Origin: Bacillota bacterium
Lineage (GTDB): Bacteria > Bacillota > Clostridia > Peptostreptococcales > Anaerovoracaceae
Direction of reading: 5' to 3'
NCBI GenBank assembly: GCA_016302925.1
Contig: JAEDMR010000048.1
Span: forward strand, 1-11,571
Length of the DNA stretch: 11,571 bases
Shown: piece by piece, positions 4,961 through 11,571 of the stretch
How positions within the stretch are numbered: the first letter of the stretch is position 1
How the letters are laid out: every line of letters starts with the position of its first letter
Translations under genes and position numbers: made by a program
Notes under the pieces: generated by a model
The model's database searches: none
Told to the model about the DNA's origin: nothing
The model's input: the letters and a program-made list of their open reading frames with translations, nothing else

Positions 4961-6841
4961 ATGAGTCAGAAACAGAAGATCATCAACATTGCCGTGATCG
5001 CCCACGTCGATGCGGGAAAGTCAACCCTGGTGGATGCATTCCTCAATCAGAGCGGTGTGTTCCGGGCCAACGAGGAGATCGTGGACTGCGTCATGGACAG
5101 TGATGACATCGAGCGGGAGCGGGGAATCACCATTTATTCCAAGAACTGCTCCGTCATGCATAACGATGTGAAGATCAACATCGTGGATACGCCGGGACAT
5201 GCCGACTTCAGTTCCGAAGTGGAGCGTATCATGAAGACCGTGGATACGGTGATTTTGCTGGTGGACTCCAGCGAAGGTCCGATGCCGCAGACACGGTTCG
5301 TACTGAAAAAATCCCTGGAGCAGGGTCTCAACCCGATCCTGTTCATCAACAAGCTGGATAAGAAGGATGCCAGAATCGACGAAGTGGTGGACGAGGTTTA
5401 TGAACTGTTCATGGACCTGGAAGCCAATGACGATCAGCTGGATTTCCCGATCCTTTACGGTATCGCACGGCAGGGTATCGCCGTGCGGGATCCGAAGGAA
5501 GTGGAGAACATGGAGATCGGCGAGGGCGAGAACAAGATCAAGAAGAGCCCGACCGGCCTGGGCGGACTGGATATCACGCCGCTGTTCGACACCATCATCG
5601 AGCACTGCCAGCCGTATCCGGATCTGAATGAGGAGCCGCTGCAGTTCCAGGTTTCCACCCTGGCCTATGACGACTATATCGGCCGTCTGGGAATCGGCAG
5701 AATCACCAAGGGCAAGATCCGGGAAGGGCAGACGGTGGCTGTGGCCAAGGCAGACGGCACCATCGTGCAGAGAAAGATCAATCAGGTCTTCGTTTACCGC
5801 GGACTGAAGCGGACGGCCGTGCCGGAAGCGGAGTGCGGCGATATCGTGGTGGTTTCCGGAATTTCCGATATTTCCATCGGTGAGACCATCTGCGATCCGG
5901 CAAATCCGGAGCCGATGGAGATGATCCATATCGAAGAACCGACCCTGTCCATGAACTTCATGGTCAACTCCTCCCCGTTTGCCGGTAAGGTGGGCAAGTA
6001 TGTCACCTCCCGCCACATCCGTGAGCGGCTCAATAAGGAGCTGGAGGTCAACGTGGGTCTGGTGGTGGAAGAGACCGATTCCACTGACTGCTTCAAGGTT
6101 TCCGGCAGAGGCGAGCTGCACCTGTCCATCCTCATCGAGAACATGCGCCGGGAGGGCTACGAACTGGCCGTATCCAAACCGCAGGTTATCCTGCGCCGCG
6201 GCGACCACGGACAGACCCAGGAGCCGATTGAAGAAGTGGTCATCAATGTTCCGGATGAATATGCCGGTACGGTAATCAACAAGCTGAATATCCGAAAGGG
6301 TATGATGCGGCAGATGTCCGGCGCCAACGGCTATTCCCGTCTGGAATACCTGGTTCCGACCAGAGGCCTGCTGGGATACCGGAGCGAATTCATCAACGAT
6401 ACCCGCGGCGAAGGAACTATGGTGCGGCGGTTTGAGTGTTTTGATGATTATAAAGGGGAAATTCCGCAGAGAACCAACGGCGTGGCCATCGCCCAGGAAG
6501 AAGGCGTGTGCACACCGTATGCTTTGTTCAATATCGGTGAACGTGTCCAGATGTTCGTGGACCCGGGCACGAAAGTGTACGAGGGCATGATCGTGGGCAT
6601 GAACTCCAGAAACGATGACATGGTGGTCAATCCGTGCAAGGCCAAGAGAGTCAGCAACATGCGTGCTGCCGGTTCCGACGATGCCATCAAACTGAGCCCG
6701 TCCAGAAAGTTTACCCTGGAGGAAGCGCTGGAATTCATCAACGACGATGAACTGGTGGAAATTACCCCGGATGATATCCGTATCCGCAAAAAACTTCTCC
6801 ATGAACTGGAAAGAAGAAGAAGCGGGCGTGTTTACGAATAG
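4961..6841 (+). CDS. typA: Ribosome-associated translational GTPase TypA/BipA
   Basis: 626 residues, slightly longer than the usual ~607-615. Order of motifs: G1 AHVDAGKST (14-22), G2 RGITI (54-58), G3 DTPGH (76-80) with the catalytic His, G4 NKLD (130-133), then EF-G-like domains II, III, V and the TypA-specific C-terminal domain (GLLGYRSEFINDTRGEG region about 467-483). TypA binds 70S ribosomes or assembling subunits and is needed for growth under cold, low-nutrient or other stress. Oddities: the G5 position reads YGIARQG (166-172) where relatives have a Ser-Ala pair, the segment 172-205 is about 20 residues longer than in E. coli BipA, and G1 has Ala for the common second His. The start at 4961 has AAGGA (4950-4954) 6 nt upstream; the frame stays open back to 4895 but that lies at the predicted transcription start. 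Confidence 0.95.
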   Translation: MSQKQKIINIAVIAHVDAGKSTLVDAFLNQSGVFRANEEIVDCVMDSDDIERERGITIYSKNCSVMHNDVKINIVDTPGHADFSSEVERIMKTVDTVILLVDSSEGPMPQTRFVLKKSLEQGLNPILFINKLDKKDARIDEVVDEVYELFMDLEANDDQLDFPILYGIARQGIAVRDPKEVENMEIGEGENKIKKSPTGLGGLDITPLFDTIIEHCQPYPDLNEEPLQFQVSTLAYDDYIGRLGIGRITKGKIREGQTVAVAKADGTIVQRKINQVFVYRGLKRTAVPEAECGDIVVVSGISDISIGETICDPANPEPMEMIHIEEPTLSMNFMVNSSPFAGKVGKYVTSRHIRERLNKELEVNVGLVVEETDSTDCFKVSGRGELHLSILIENMRREGYELAVSKPQVILRRGDHGQTQEPIEEVVINVPDEYAGTVINKLNIRKGMMRQMSGANGYSRLEYLVPTRGLLGYRSEFINDTRGEGTMVRRFECFDDYKGEIPQRTNGVAIAQEEGVCTPYALFNIGERVQMFVDPGTKVYEGMIVGMNSRNDDMVVNPCKAKRVSNMRAAGSDDAIKLSPSRKFTLEEALEFINDDELVEITPDDIRIRKKLLHELERRRSGRVYE

Positions 6842-6859
6842 GATTTTGTGGTATATATA
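6831..6859 (+). promoter_or_regulatory. Possible internal promoter before mscS
   Basis: TTTACG (6831-6836) and TATATA (6854-6859) are 17 bp apart, within a locally AT-rich 49-bp gap whose sequence (GTATATATATAAAATATTG) contrasts with its neighbours. Each hexamer matches consensus at four of six bases. It could let mscS-pyc be expressed separately from typA; weak evidence. Confidence 0.3.
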
Positions 6860-6890
6860 TAAAATATTGCGTTAACAGAAAGGGATTTTT

Positions 6891-7679
6891 ATGGAGTTAA
6901 GCCAGAAAACCATTGACATTATCGGTATGGTGGCAGGTGCGGCGCTGATCCTTGTGGTCGGGCTGATTCTGATCCGGGTAATCCTGGGAATCACGCGGAA
7001 GGCCCTGACCCGGACCTCGCTGGATGGTGCCATCTATACTTTCGTCATCAGTGCAATGAAAATCGTCCTTTACCTTGTACTGGTGGTGGCGCTTCTGGGA
7101 CAGCTGAAAGTTCCTACTGCTCCTCTTGTGACACTTCTGGGTGCCTGCGGTGCGGCCATTGCGCTGGCACTGAAGGACAGCCTGGGAAATATCGCGGGAG
7201 GGCTGCTGATTTTAGCAAACAAACCCTTCAAAAAAGGGGATGTGATAGATACGGCCGGCATCAACGGGATCGTGGAGAACATCGATCTGTTCGTTACCAC
7301 GCTGAAAACCTTCGACAACAAGGTGATCACTATTCCCAACGGCACGATCAACACTTCCGTAATTGTCAACTACTCCCGGGAACATTCCCGCCGGGTAGAC
7401 TGCAAATTCGGAATCAGTTATGATTCGGACATAGCCCGGGCCAAAGACGTCCTGCTGGCCGTGGCACAGTCCAATCCTGACGTTTATCAGGAACCTGCAC
7501 CGTTCATCGGCGTTGCTTCACAGGGTGACAGTGCGGTTCTCTTCGACCTGCGCGTCTGGTGTGACACAGATAAGTATTATGACGTGAAGTATTACCTGGA
7601 GGAGCAGGTGAAGCTGGCTTTTGATGAAGCGAACATTTCAATACCTTTCCCACAGATGGACGTTCATGTGGTCAAGTAA
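6891..7679 (+). CDS. mscS: Small-conductance mechanosensitive channel, MscS family
   Basis: 262 residues, near the 286 of E. coli MscS. It should open under membrane tension to release solutes on hypo-osmotic shock. Three membrane helices are visible: about 10-32, 48-72, and the pore-lining TM3 77-109, rich in Gly/Ala (LLGACGAAIALALKDSLGNIAGGLLILA) as in the family. The conserved cytosolic beta domain follows: NKPFKKGDVI (110-119), TIPNGTINTSVIVNYSR, then the alpha/beta cage domain with YDSD and VRVWC-like segments ending FPQMDVHV. AAAGGG (6879-6884) lies 6 nt before the ATG. It follows typA by 49 bp and precedes pyc by 18 bp, so co-transcription with pyc is likely. Heptameric assembly is family knowledge. 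Confidence 0.93.
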   Translation: MELSQKTIDIIGMVAGAALILVVGLILIRVILGITRKALTRTSLDGAIYTFVISAMKIVLYLVLVVALLGQLKVPTAPLVTLLGACGAAIALALKDSLGNIAGGLLILANKPFKKGDVIDTAGINGIVENIDLFVTTLKTFDNKVITIPNGTINTSVIVNYSREHSRRVDCKFGISYDSDIARAKDVLLAVAQSNPDVYQEPAPFIGVASQGDSAVLFDLRVWCDTDKYYDVKYYLEEQVKLAFDEANISIPFPQMDVHVVK

Positions 7680-7697
7680 TTTTTTAGGAGAGAGAAC

Positions 7698-10600
7698 ATG
7701 GGAGAAATTAAAAAATTCAAAAGAGTATTGGTTGCAAACAGAGGTGAAATTGCAATCCGTGTATTTCGTGCCTGCCGTGAGCTGGGCATCCGTACGGTAG
7801 CAATTTATTCCGAAGAAGATAAGAATTCTCTGTTCAGAACCAAGGCAGATGAAGCGTATCAGATCGGCAAGGGAAAGACTCCGGTAGGTGCTTATCTGGG
7901 TATCGACGAAATCATCGCACTGGCCAAGTCCAAGGGCGTAGATGCCATCCATCCGGGATACGGATTCCTGGCAGAAAACGTGGAATTCGCCAAGGCATGT
8001 GCCGATGCGGGCATTGAATTCATCGGACCGACTGCGGAAATGATGGATAAACTGGGCGACAAGATCAAGTCCAAGATCGTGGCCCACTCCGTAGGCGTTC
8101 CTACCATTCCGGGTGTGGAAAAAGCCATCCAGACGGAAGAGGAAGCCGTAAAATTCGCAGAATCCTGCGGATATCCGATCATGCTGAAGGCAGCTGCCGG
8201 CGGCGGCGGACGCGGTATGCGTATCGTGCGCAGTGCGGAAGAGCTGCTGCCGCAGTTCAGAAGTGCCAGATCCGAAGCGGCCAAGGCCTTCGGTATCGAT
8301 GATATCTTTATTGAAAAATATCTGGAAAATCCGAAACACATCGAAGTGCAGATCCTGGGTGACAAGGAAGGGAACATCGTTCATTTATATGAAAGAGACT
8401 GTTCCATCCAGCGTCGTCACCAGAAGGTCATCGAATTTACACCGGCACTGTGTCTGACGGAAGAACAGCGCCAGGCCATCTGCGCAGATGCCATCAAGAT
8501 CGCGAGAGCCGTGGACTACAGAAGCGCGGGTACGGTGGAATTCCTGGTGGATAAACACGGTAATCACTATTTCATCGAGATGAACCCTCGTATCCAGGTA
8601 GAGCATACGGTTTCCGAAATCGTAACCGGTGTGGATATCGTACAGGCACAGATCATGATTGCACAGGGTTATCGTTTGGATTCCGAAGAAATCGCAATCC
8701 AGAGTCAGGATTCCATCAAGGTAACCGGCCACGCCATTCAGTGCCGTATCACCACAGAGGATCCTGTAAACAACTTCATGCCGGATACCGGTGTGATTGA
8801 ATATTACCGCAGCCCGGGCGGCCTGGGCGTGCGTCTGGACGGCGGAAACGGATTCACCGGTTCCGAAATCACCCCGTTCTACGACAGCCTGCTGGTGAAA
8901 GTAACTGCCTACAGCAGAACCTTCGAAGATACCAGAAGAAAGGCAGTCAGAGCCCTGGGTGAAACCGTAATCAAGGGCGTGAAGACCAACATTCCGTTCA
9001 TGCTCAACGTGCTGAACCATCCGACCTTCCGCGCCGGAATGTGCGATACCGGATTCATCGCCAGCACACCGGAACTGCTCCAGATTGATAAAGTAGATGA
9101 TAAGGAACTGAAAGTCATCGAGTTCCTCGGAAATAAATTTGTAAATGAAACAAGAGGTGTGAAGCCGCAGTTCAACGTGCCTGTCTTCCCTCGGTTCAAG
9201 CCGGAGGACCTGCAGGGTCTGCGCGGTACGAAGCAGATTCTGGATGAACAGGGTCCGGAAGCCCTGTCCAAGTGGGTACTGGAACAGAAGAAGCTGCTGA
9301 TCACCGACACCACCATGCGTGATGCCCAGCAGTCTCTGATGGCCACCCGTGTGAGAACCGTGGACATGGAAAAGATCGCACCTGCCATGGCGGTATACGG
9401 AAAAGACCTGTTCTCCGTAGAAATGTGGGGCGGTGCAACCTTCGACACCGCATTCCGTTTCCTGAAGGAATCTCCATGGGAAAGACTGGATGTTCTGCGT
9501 GAGAAGATGCCGAACCTGCTGTTCCAGATGCTGATTCGCGGCGCCAACGCAGTAGGATATAAGAACTATCCGGATAATGTGATCCGTGAATTCGTAAAGC
9601 AGTCCGCCAAGGGCGGCATCGATGTATTCCGTATCTTTGACTCCCTCAACTGGATTCAGGGTATGGAAGTGGCACTGGACGAAACCCTGAACCAGGGCAA
9701 GGTCGCAGAAGCCTGCATCTGCTACACCGGAGACATTCTGGATGAAAAGAGAACCAAATACAACCTGGACTACTACGTCAGAATGGCCAAAGAACTGGAA
9801 AAGCGGGGCGCACATATTTTGGGAATCAAAGACATGTCCGGCCTGCTGAAGCCAATGGCGGCAAGACAGCTGGTAAGAGCGCTGAAAGCCGAAATCGGTA
9901 TTCCGATTCACCTGCATACCCACGACACCTCCGGAAACGGAATCGCTACCATTATGATGGCAGCACAGGCCGACGTGGATATCGTGGATGCTGCGTTCAA
10001 CTCCATGTCCGGACTGACGTCCCAGCCTGCACTGAACTCCGTGGTAGCGGCTGTGGAAAGCTCCAGAAGAGATACCGGTCTGGTGCCGGATGATTTACAG
10101 AAGATCGACGAATACTGGAAGGATGTAAGACCGGTATACAGCGGATTCGAATCCGAACTGGTAACCTCCACCGCAGAAATCTACAAGTATGAGATCCCTG
10201 GCGGCCAGTACTCCAACCTGAAGCCGCAGGTAGAAAGCTTCGGTCTGGGCCACAAGTTCGAAGAAGTGAAGAACATGTACAAGACCGTAAACCAGATGCT
10301 GGGCGATATCGTGAAGGTAACCCCGTCCTCCAAGGCAGTGGGCGACATGGCTATCTTCATGGTGCAGAATGACCTGACGCCGGAGAACATCTACGAAAAG
10401 GCTGCCAACATGGACTTCCCGGATTCCATCGTGTCCTACTTCGAAGGTATGATGGGTCAGCCGGAAGGCGGATTCCCGGAAAAGCTGCAGAAGCTGGTTC
10501 TGAAGGATAAGAAGCCGATCACCTGCCGTCCGGGCGAGCTGCTGCCGCCGGAAGATTTCGACGGCATCCGCAAGCACCTGCAGGAGGATCTGGGACTGGA

Positions 10601-11147
10601 AGGTACCGACAGAGAAGTAATCTCCTACGCCATCTACCCGAAGGTATTCGAAGACTACATCAAGTCCCTCCGCAAAGACGGCAACTTCCGCTACATGGGT
10701 TCCGACATCTTCTTCCACAGCCTGGAGGAAGGCGAAACCTGCGAAGTGAAGCTGGGTGAAGGTAAGGTCCTGATCGTGAAGCTGACCGAAGTGCGTCCGG
10801 TCAACAACGAAGGCTACCGTGAAGCTATCTTCGAAGTCAACGGCAACCGCCGCATCATCAAGATCAAGGATAAGGACGTAACGACCAACTCCATGAACTC
10901 CGTACTGTATGCGGACGAAAACAATCCGCTGGAAATCGGCTCCAACATCCCGGGAAATATCATTAAGATCCTGGTGAAGGAAGGCGACAAGGTAGATGCA
11001 AATCAGCCGATCGCCACCATCGAAGCCATGAAAATGGAGACCAATATCCTGGCATCTGCCGGCGGCATCGTAGAAAAAATCTACGTTTCCGAAGGCCAGC
11101 AGGTGAAGGCCGGTGAAATGGTCGCCAAGCTGAAGGAAGCGAAATAA
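7698..11147 (+). CDS. pyc: Pyruvate carboxylase (single-chain, biotin-dependent)
   Basis: 1149 residues, the full length of the one-polypeptide enzyme. It carboxylates pyruvate with bicarbonate and ATP to oxaloacetate, the main anaplerotic step. Biotin carboxylase: residues 1-450, with ATP-grasp loop AAAGGGGRGMR (165-175) and EMNPRIQVEHTVSE. Carboxyltransferase: about 530-800, with DTTMRDAQQSL (537-547), carbamylated-Lys motif GIKDMSG (K711) and metal ligands in HLHTHDTSG (H740, H742), plus D542. An allosteric/linker region follows. The biotin carrier domain ends the protein with EAMKMET, biotinylated Lys K1112. One difference: relatives read DAHQSL where this has DAQQSL (Q544), next to but not at the catalytic Gln. 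AGGAG (7686-7690) is 7 nt before the ATG. Last gene of the typA-mscS-pyc run, followed by tandem terminators. Confidence 0.97.
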   Translation: MGEIKKFKRVLVANRGEIAIRVFRACRELGIRTVAIYSEEDKNSLFRTKADEAYQIGKGKTPVGAYLGIDEIIALAKSKGVDAIHPGYGFLAENVEFAKACADAGIEFIGPTAEMMDKLGDKIKSKIVAHSVGVPTIPGVEKAIQTEEEAVKFAESCGYPIMLKAAAGGGGRGMRIVRSAEELLPQFRSARSEAAKAFGIDDIFIEKYLENPKHIEVQILGDKEGNIVHLYERDCSIQRRHQKVIEFTPALCLTEEQRQAICADAIKIARAVDYRSAGTVEFLVDKHGNHYFIEMNPRIQVEHTVSEIVTGVDIVQAQIMIAQGYRLDSEEIAIQSQDSIKVTGHAIQCRITTEDPVNNFMPDTGVIEYYRSPGGLGVRLDGGNGFTGSEITPFYDSLLVKVTAYSRTFEDTRRKAVRALGETVIKGVKTNIPFMLNVLNHPTFRAGMCDTGFIASTPELLQIDKVDDKELKVIEFLGNKFVNETRGVKPQFNVPVFPRFKPEDLQGLRGTKQILDEQGPEALSKWVLEQKKLLITDTTMRDAQQSLMATRVRTVDMEKIAPAMAVYGKDLFSVEMWGGATFDTAFRFLKESPWERLDVLREKMPNLLFQMLIRGANAVGYKNYPDNVIREFVKQSAKGGIDVFRIFDSLNWIQGMEVALDETLNQGKVAEACICYTGDILDEKRTKYNLDYYVRMAKELEKRGAHILGIKDMSGLLKPMAARQLVRALKAEIGIPIHLHTHDTSGNGIATIMMAAQADVDIVDAAFNSMSGLTSQPALNSVVAAVESSRRDTGLVPDDLQKIDEYWKDVRPVYSGFESELVTSTAEIYKYEIPGGQYSNLKPQVESFGLGHKFEEVKNMYKTVNQMLGDIVKVTPSSKAVGDMAIFMVQNDLTPENIYEKAANMDFPDSIVSYFEGMMGQPEGGFPEKLQKLVLKDKKPITCRPGELLPPEDFDGIRKHLQEDLGLEGTDREVISYAIYPKVFEDYIKSLRKDGNFRYMGSDIFFHSLEEGETCEVKLGEGKVLIVKLTEVRPVNNEGYREAIFEVNGNRRIIKIKDKDVTTNSMNSVLYADENNPLEIGSNIPGNIIKILVKEGDKVDANQPIATIEAMKMETNILASAGGIVEKIYVSEGQQVKAGEMVAKLKEAK

Positions 11148-11230
11148 AGAAAAGTAATGGTAAGCCCCTGGCGGCTGGGATGGCCGGCGCACCGCTGGCT
11201 CCCGACGGATTGAAATGAATACGTATGACA

Positions 11231-11271
11231 AACAGGCTCGTCCGGACATTTCCGGTCCGGGCCTGTTTTTT
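11231..11271 (+). terminator. Intrinsic terminator after pyc
   Basis: AACAGGC (11231-11237) pairs with GCCTGTT (11261-11267), and CCGGAC (11242-11247) with GTCCGG (11255-11260), separated by a 4-nt bulge. The T-run covers 11266-11271. It lies 84 bp beyond the pyc stop. Confidence 0.9.
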
Positions 11272-11280
11272 CGTGCGCGG

Positions 11281-11352
11281 CGGGCTCTGCAAGGAGGGCG
11301 GGCTCGGCGGACTCGGCAAGGCGGGCGGACTCGGCGTGCTCGGCGGCTCCCA
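11281..11352. repeat. GC-rich 9-bp-period tandem repeat tract
   Basis: Eight imperfect 9-bp units related to CGGACTCGG or CAAGGCGGG run from 11281. A higher 27-bp period is visible: 11281-11307 and 11308-11334 differ at four positions. The reverse strand contains an open frame rich in Ala/Glu/Ser or Pro/Ser because of the repeat, but it has no ribosome-binding site or homology I recognise and overlaps pyc. Confidence 0.75.
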
Positions 11353-11406
11353 CGTGGTTCCCCGCACCCCTCTCCAGACCCTGCGGAGGGCCGATTTCAA
11401 CAATTC

Positions 11407-11450
11407 TCCACGTAAATCAGGATTTTTGCAATTTTACGTGGATTTTTTTT
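11407..11450 (+). terminator. Second strong intrinsic terminator beyond pyc
   Basis: TCCACGTAAA (11407-11416) pairs perfectly with TTTACGTGGA (11433-11442), ten base pairs around a 16-nt loop, followed by eight T at 11443-11450. Plus-strand orientation. Only the repeat tract and about 55 bp of unremarkable sequence separate it from the first terminator, so it either backs up pyc termination or ends a short unrecognised transcript. Confidence 0.88.
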
Positions 11451-11571
11451 CATGTTCTGGAATTTCTATCGGATGCGGATTGGTATATTATGTAAAATGC
11501 CCGGTCGAATTGTGTCGGTTTGTTCTGGTCAAGCAAAATTGTAATACCAGTGTGACTTTTTTAAGCGACCT
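11451..11571 (+). other. Gene-free right end with weak promoter-like sequence
   Basis: No coding frame is supported here. TTGTTC (11520-11525) and TAATAC (11542-11547) are 16 bp apart and could form a promoter for a gene beyond the window. CTGGT (11525-11529) and ACCAG (11546-11550) form an inverted repeat overlapping it, a possible operator. An additional AT-rich patch (TATTATGTAAAAT, 11486-11498) lacks a good -35. Confidence 0.3.

Noticed and set aside
5021..6802. 593-codon open frame on the minus strand opposite typA
   Set aside because: Fully antisense to a clear typA gene; its His/Asp-rich translation resembles no family and reflects the GC bias of the coding strand.
8385..9923. 512-codon minus-strand open frame opposite pyc (and a 384-codon one at 10095-11249)
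   Set aside because: Shadows of pyruvate carboxylase codons; no ribosome-binding site or family resemblance.
11081..11353. Minus-strand open frame with Ala/Glu-rich repeats
   Set aside because: Overlaps the end of pyc, and its composition is generated by the 9-bp repeat tract; no start signal.

Overview
The window looks like part of a chromosome from a low-to-mid-GC Bacillota, most likely an anaerobic clostridial lineage. This rests on the gene families present (TypA, one-chain pyruvate carboxylase, a clostridial-type cell-wall amidase, a PF13679-type methyltransferase), strong AGGAGG ribosome-binding sites and intrinsic terminators with T-runs. I cannot name the genus. No phage, IS, tRNA, rRNA or CRISPR array was seen. 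Most of the window is ordinary housekeeping sequence; the unusual parts are regulatory and intergenic.

Layout. Positions 2-502 hold the 3' end of a GGDEF (diguanylate cyclase) gene. Then follows a self-contained manganese-control unit: a good promoter (547-575), a yybP-ykoY manganese riboswitch (593-755), two consecutive intrinsic-terminator hairpins (747-792 and 801-836), and the Mn efflux gene mntP (884-1468). Convergent to it is crcB/fluC (1537-1908, minus), a fluoride channel, so two toxic-ion exporters face each other. No intrinsic terminator is visible between them. The 331-bp gap 1909-2239 is AT-rich and contains a 271-bp element with imperfect terminal inverted repeats.

Next come a minus-strand SAM-dependent methyltransferase with a 7-residue tandem-repeat tail (2240-3469), a divergent DUF937 gene (3621-4166) with a clean terminator, and a minus-strand N-acetylmuramoyl-L-alanine amidase (4269-4811).

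Divergent from the amidase is a co-directional run of typA (4961-6841), an mscS-type channel (6891-7679) and pyruvate carboxylase pyc (7698-11147). The gaps are 49 and 18 bp, so they could form one operon covering stress-related ribosome GTPase function, osmotic release and anaplerosis. Two strong terminators (11231-11271 and 11407-11450) follow pyc, separated by a GC-rich 9/27-bp repeat tract. The last 120 bp carry no recognisable gene.

The strongest lead is the riboswitch expression platform. Terminator 1 shares its 5' arm with the aptamer P1 helix. The segment that would be freed when P1 forms is complementary to terminator 2, so both terminators could be switched by one aptamer. I do not see a clearly novel multi-gene system.
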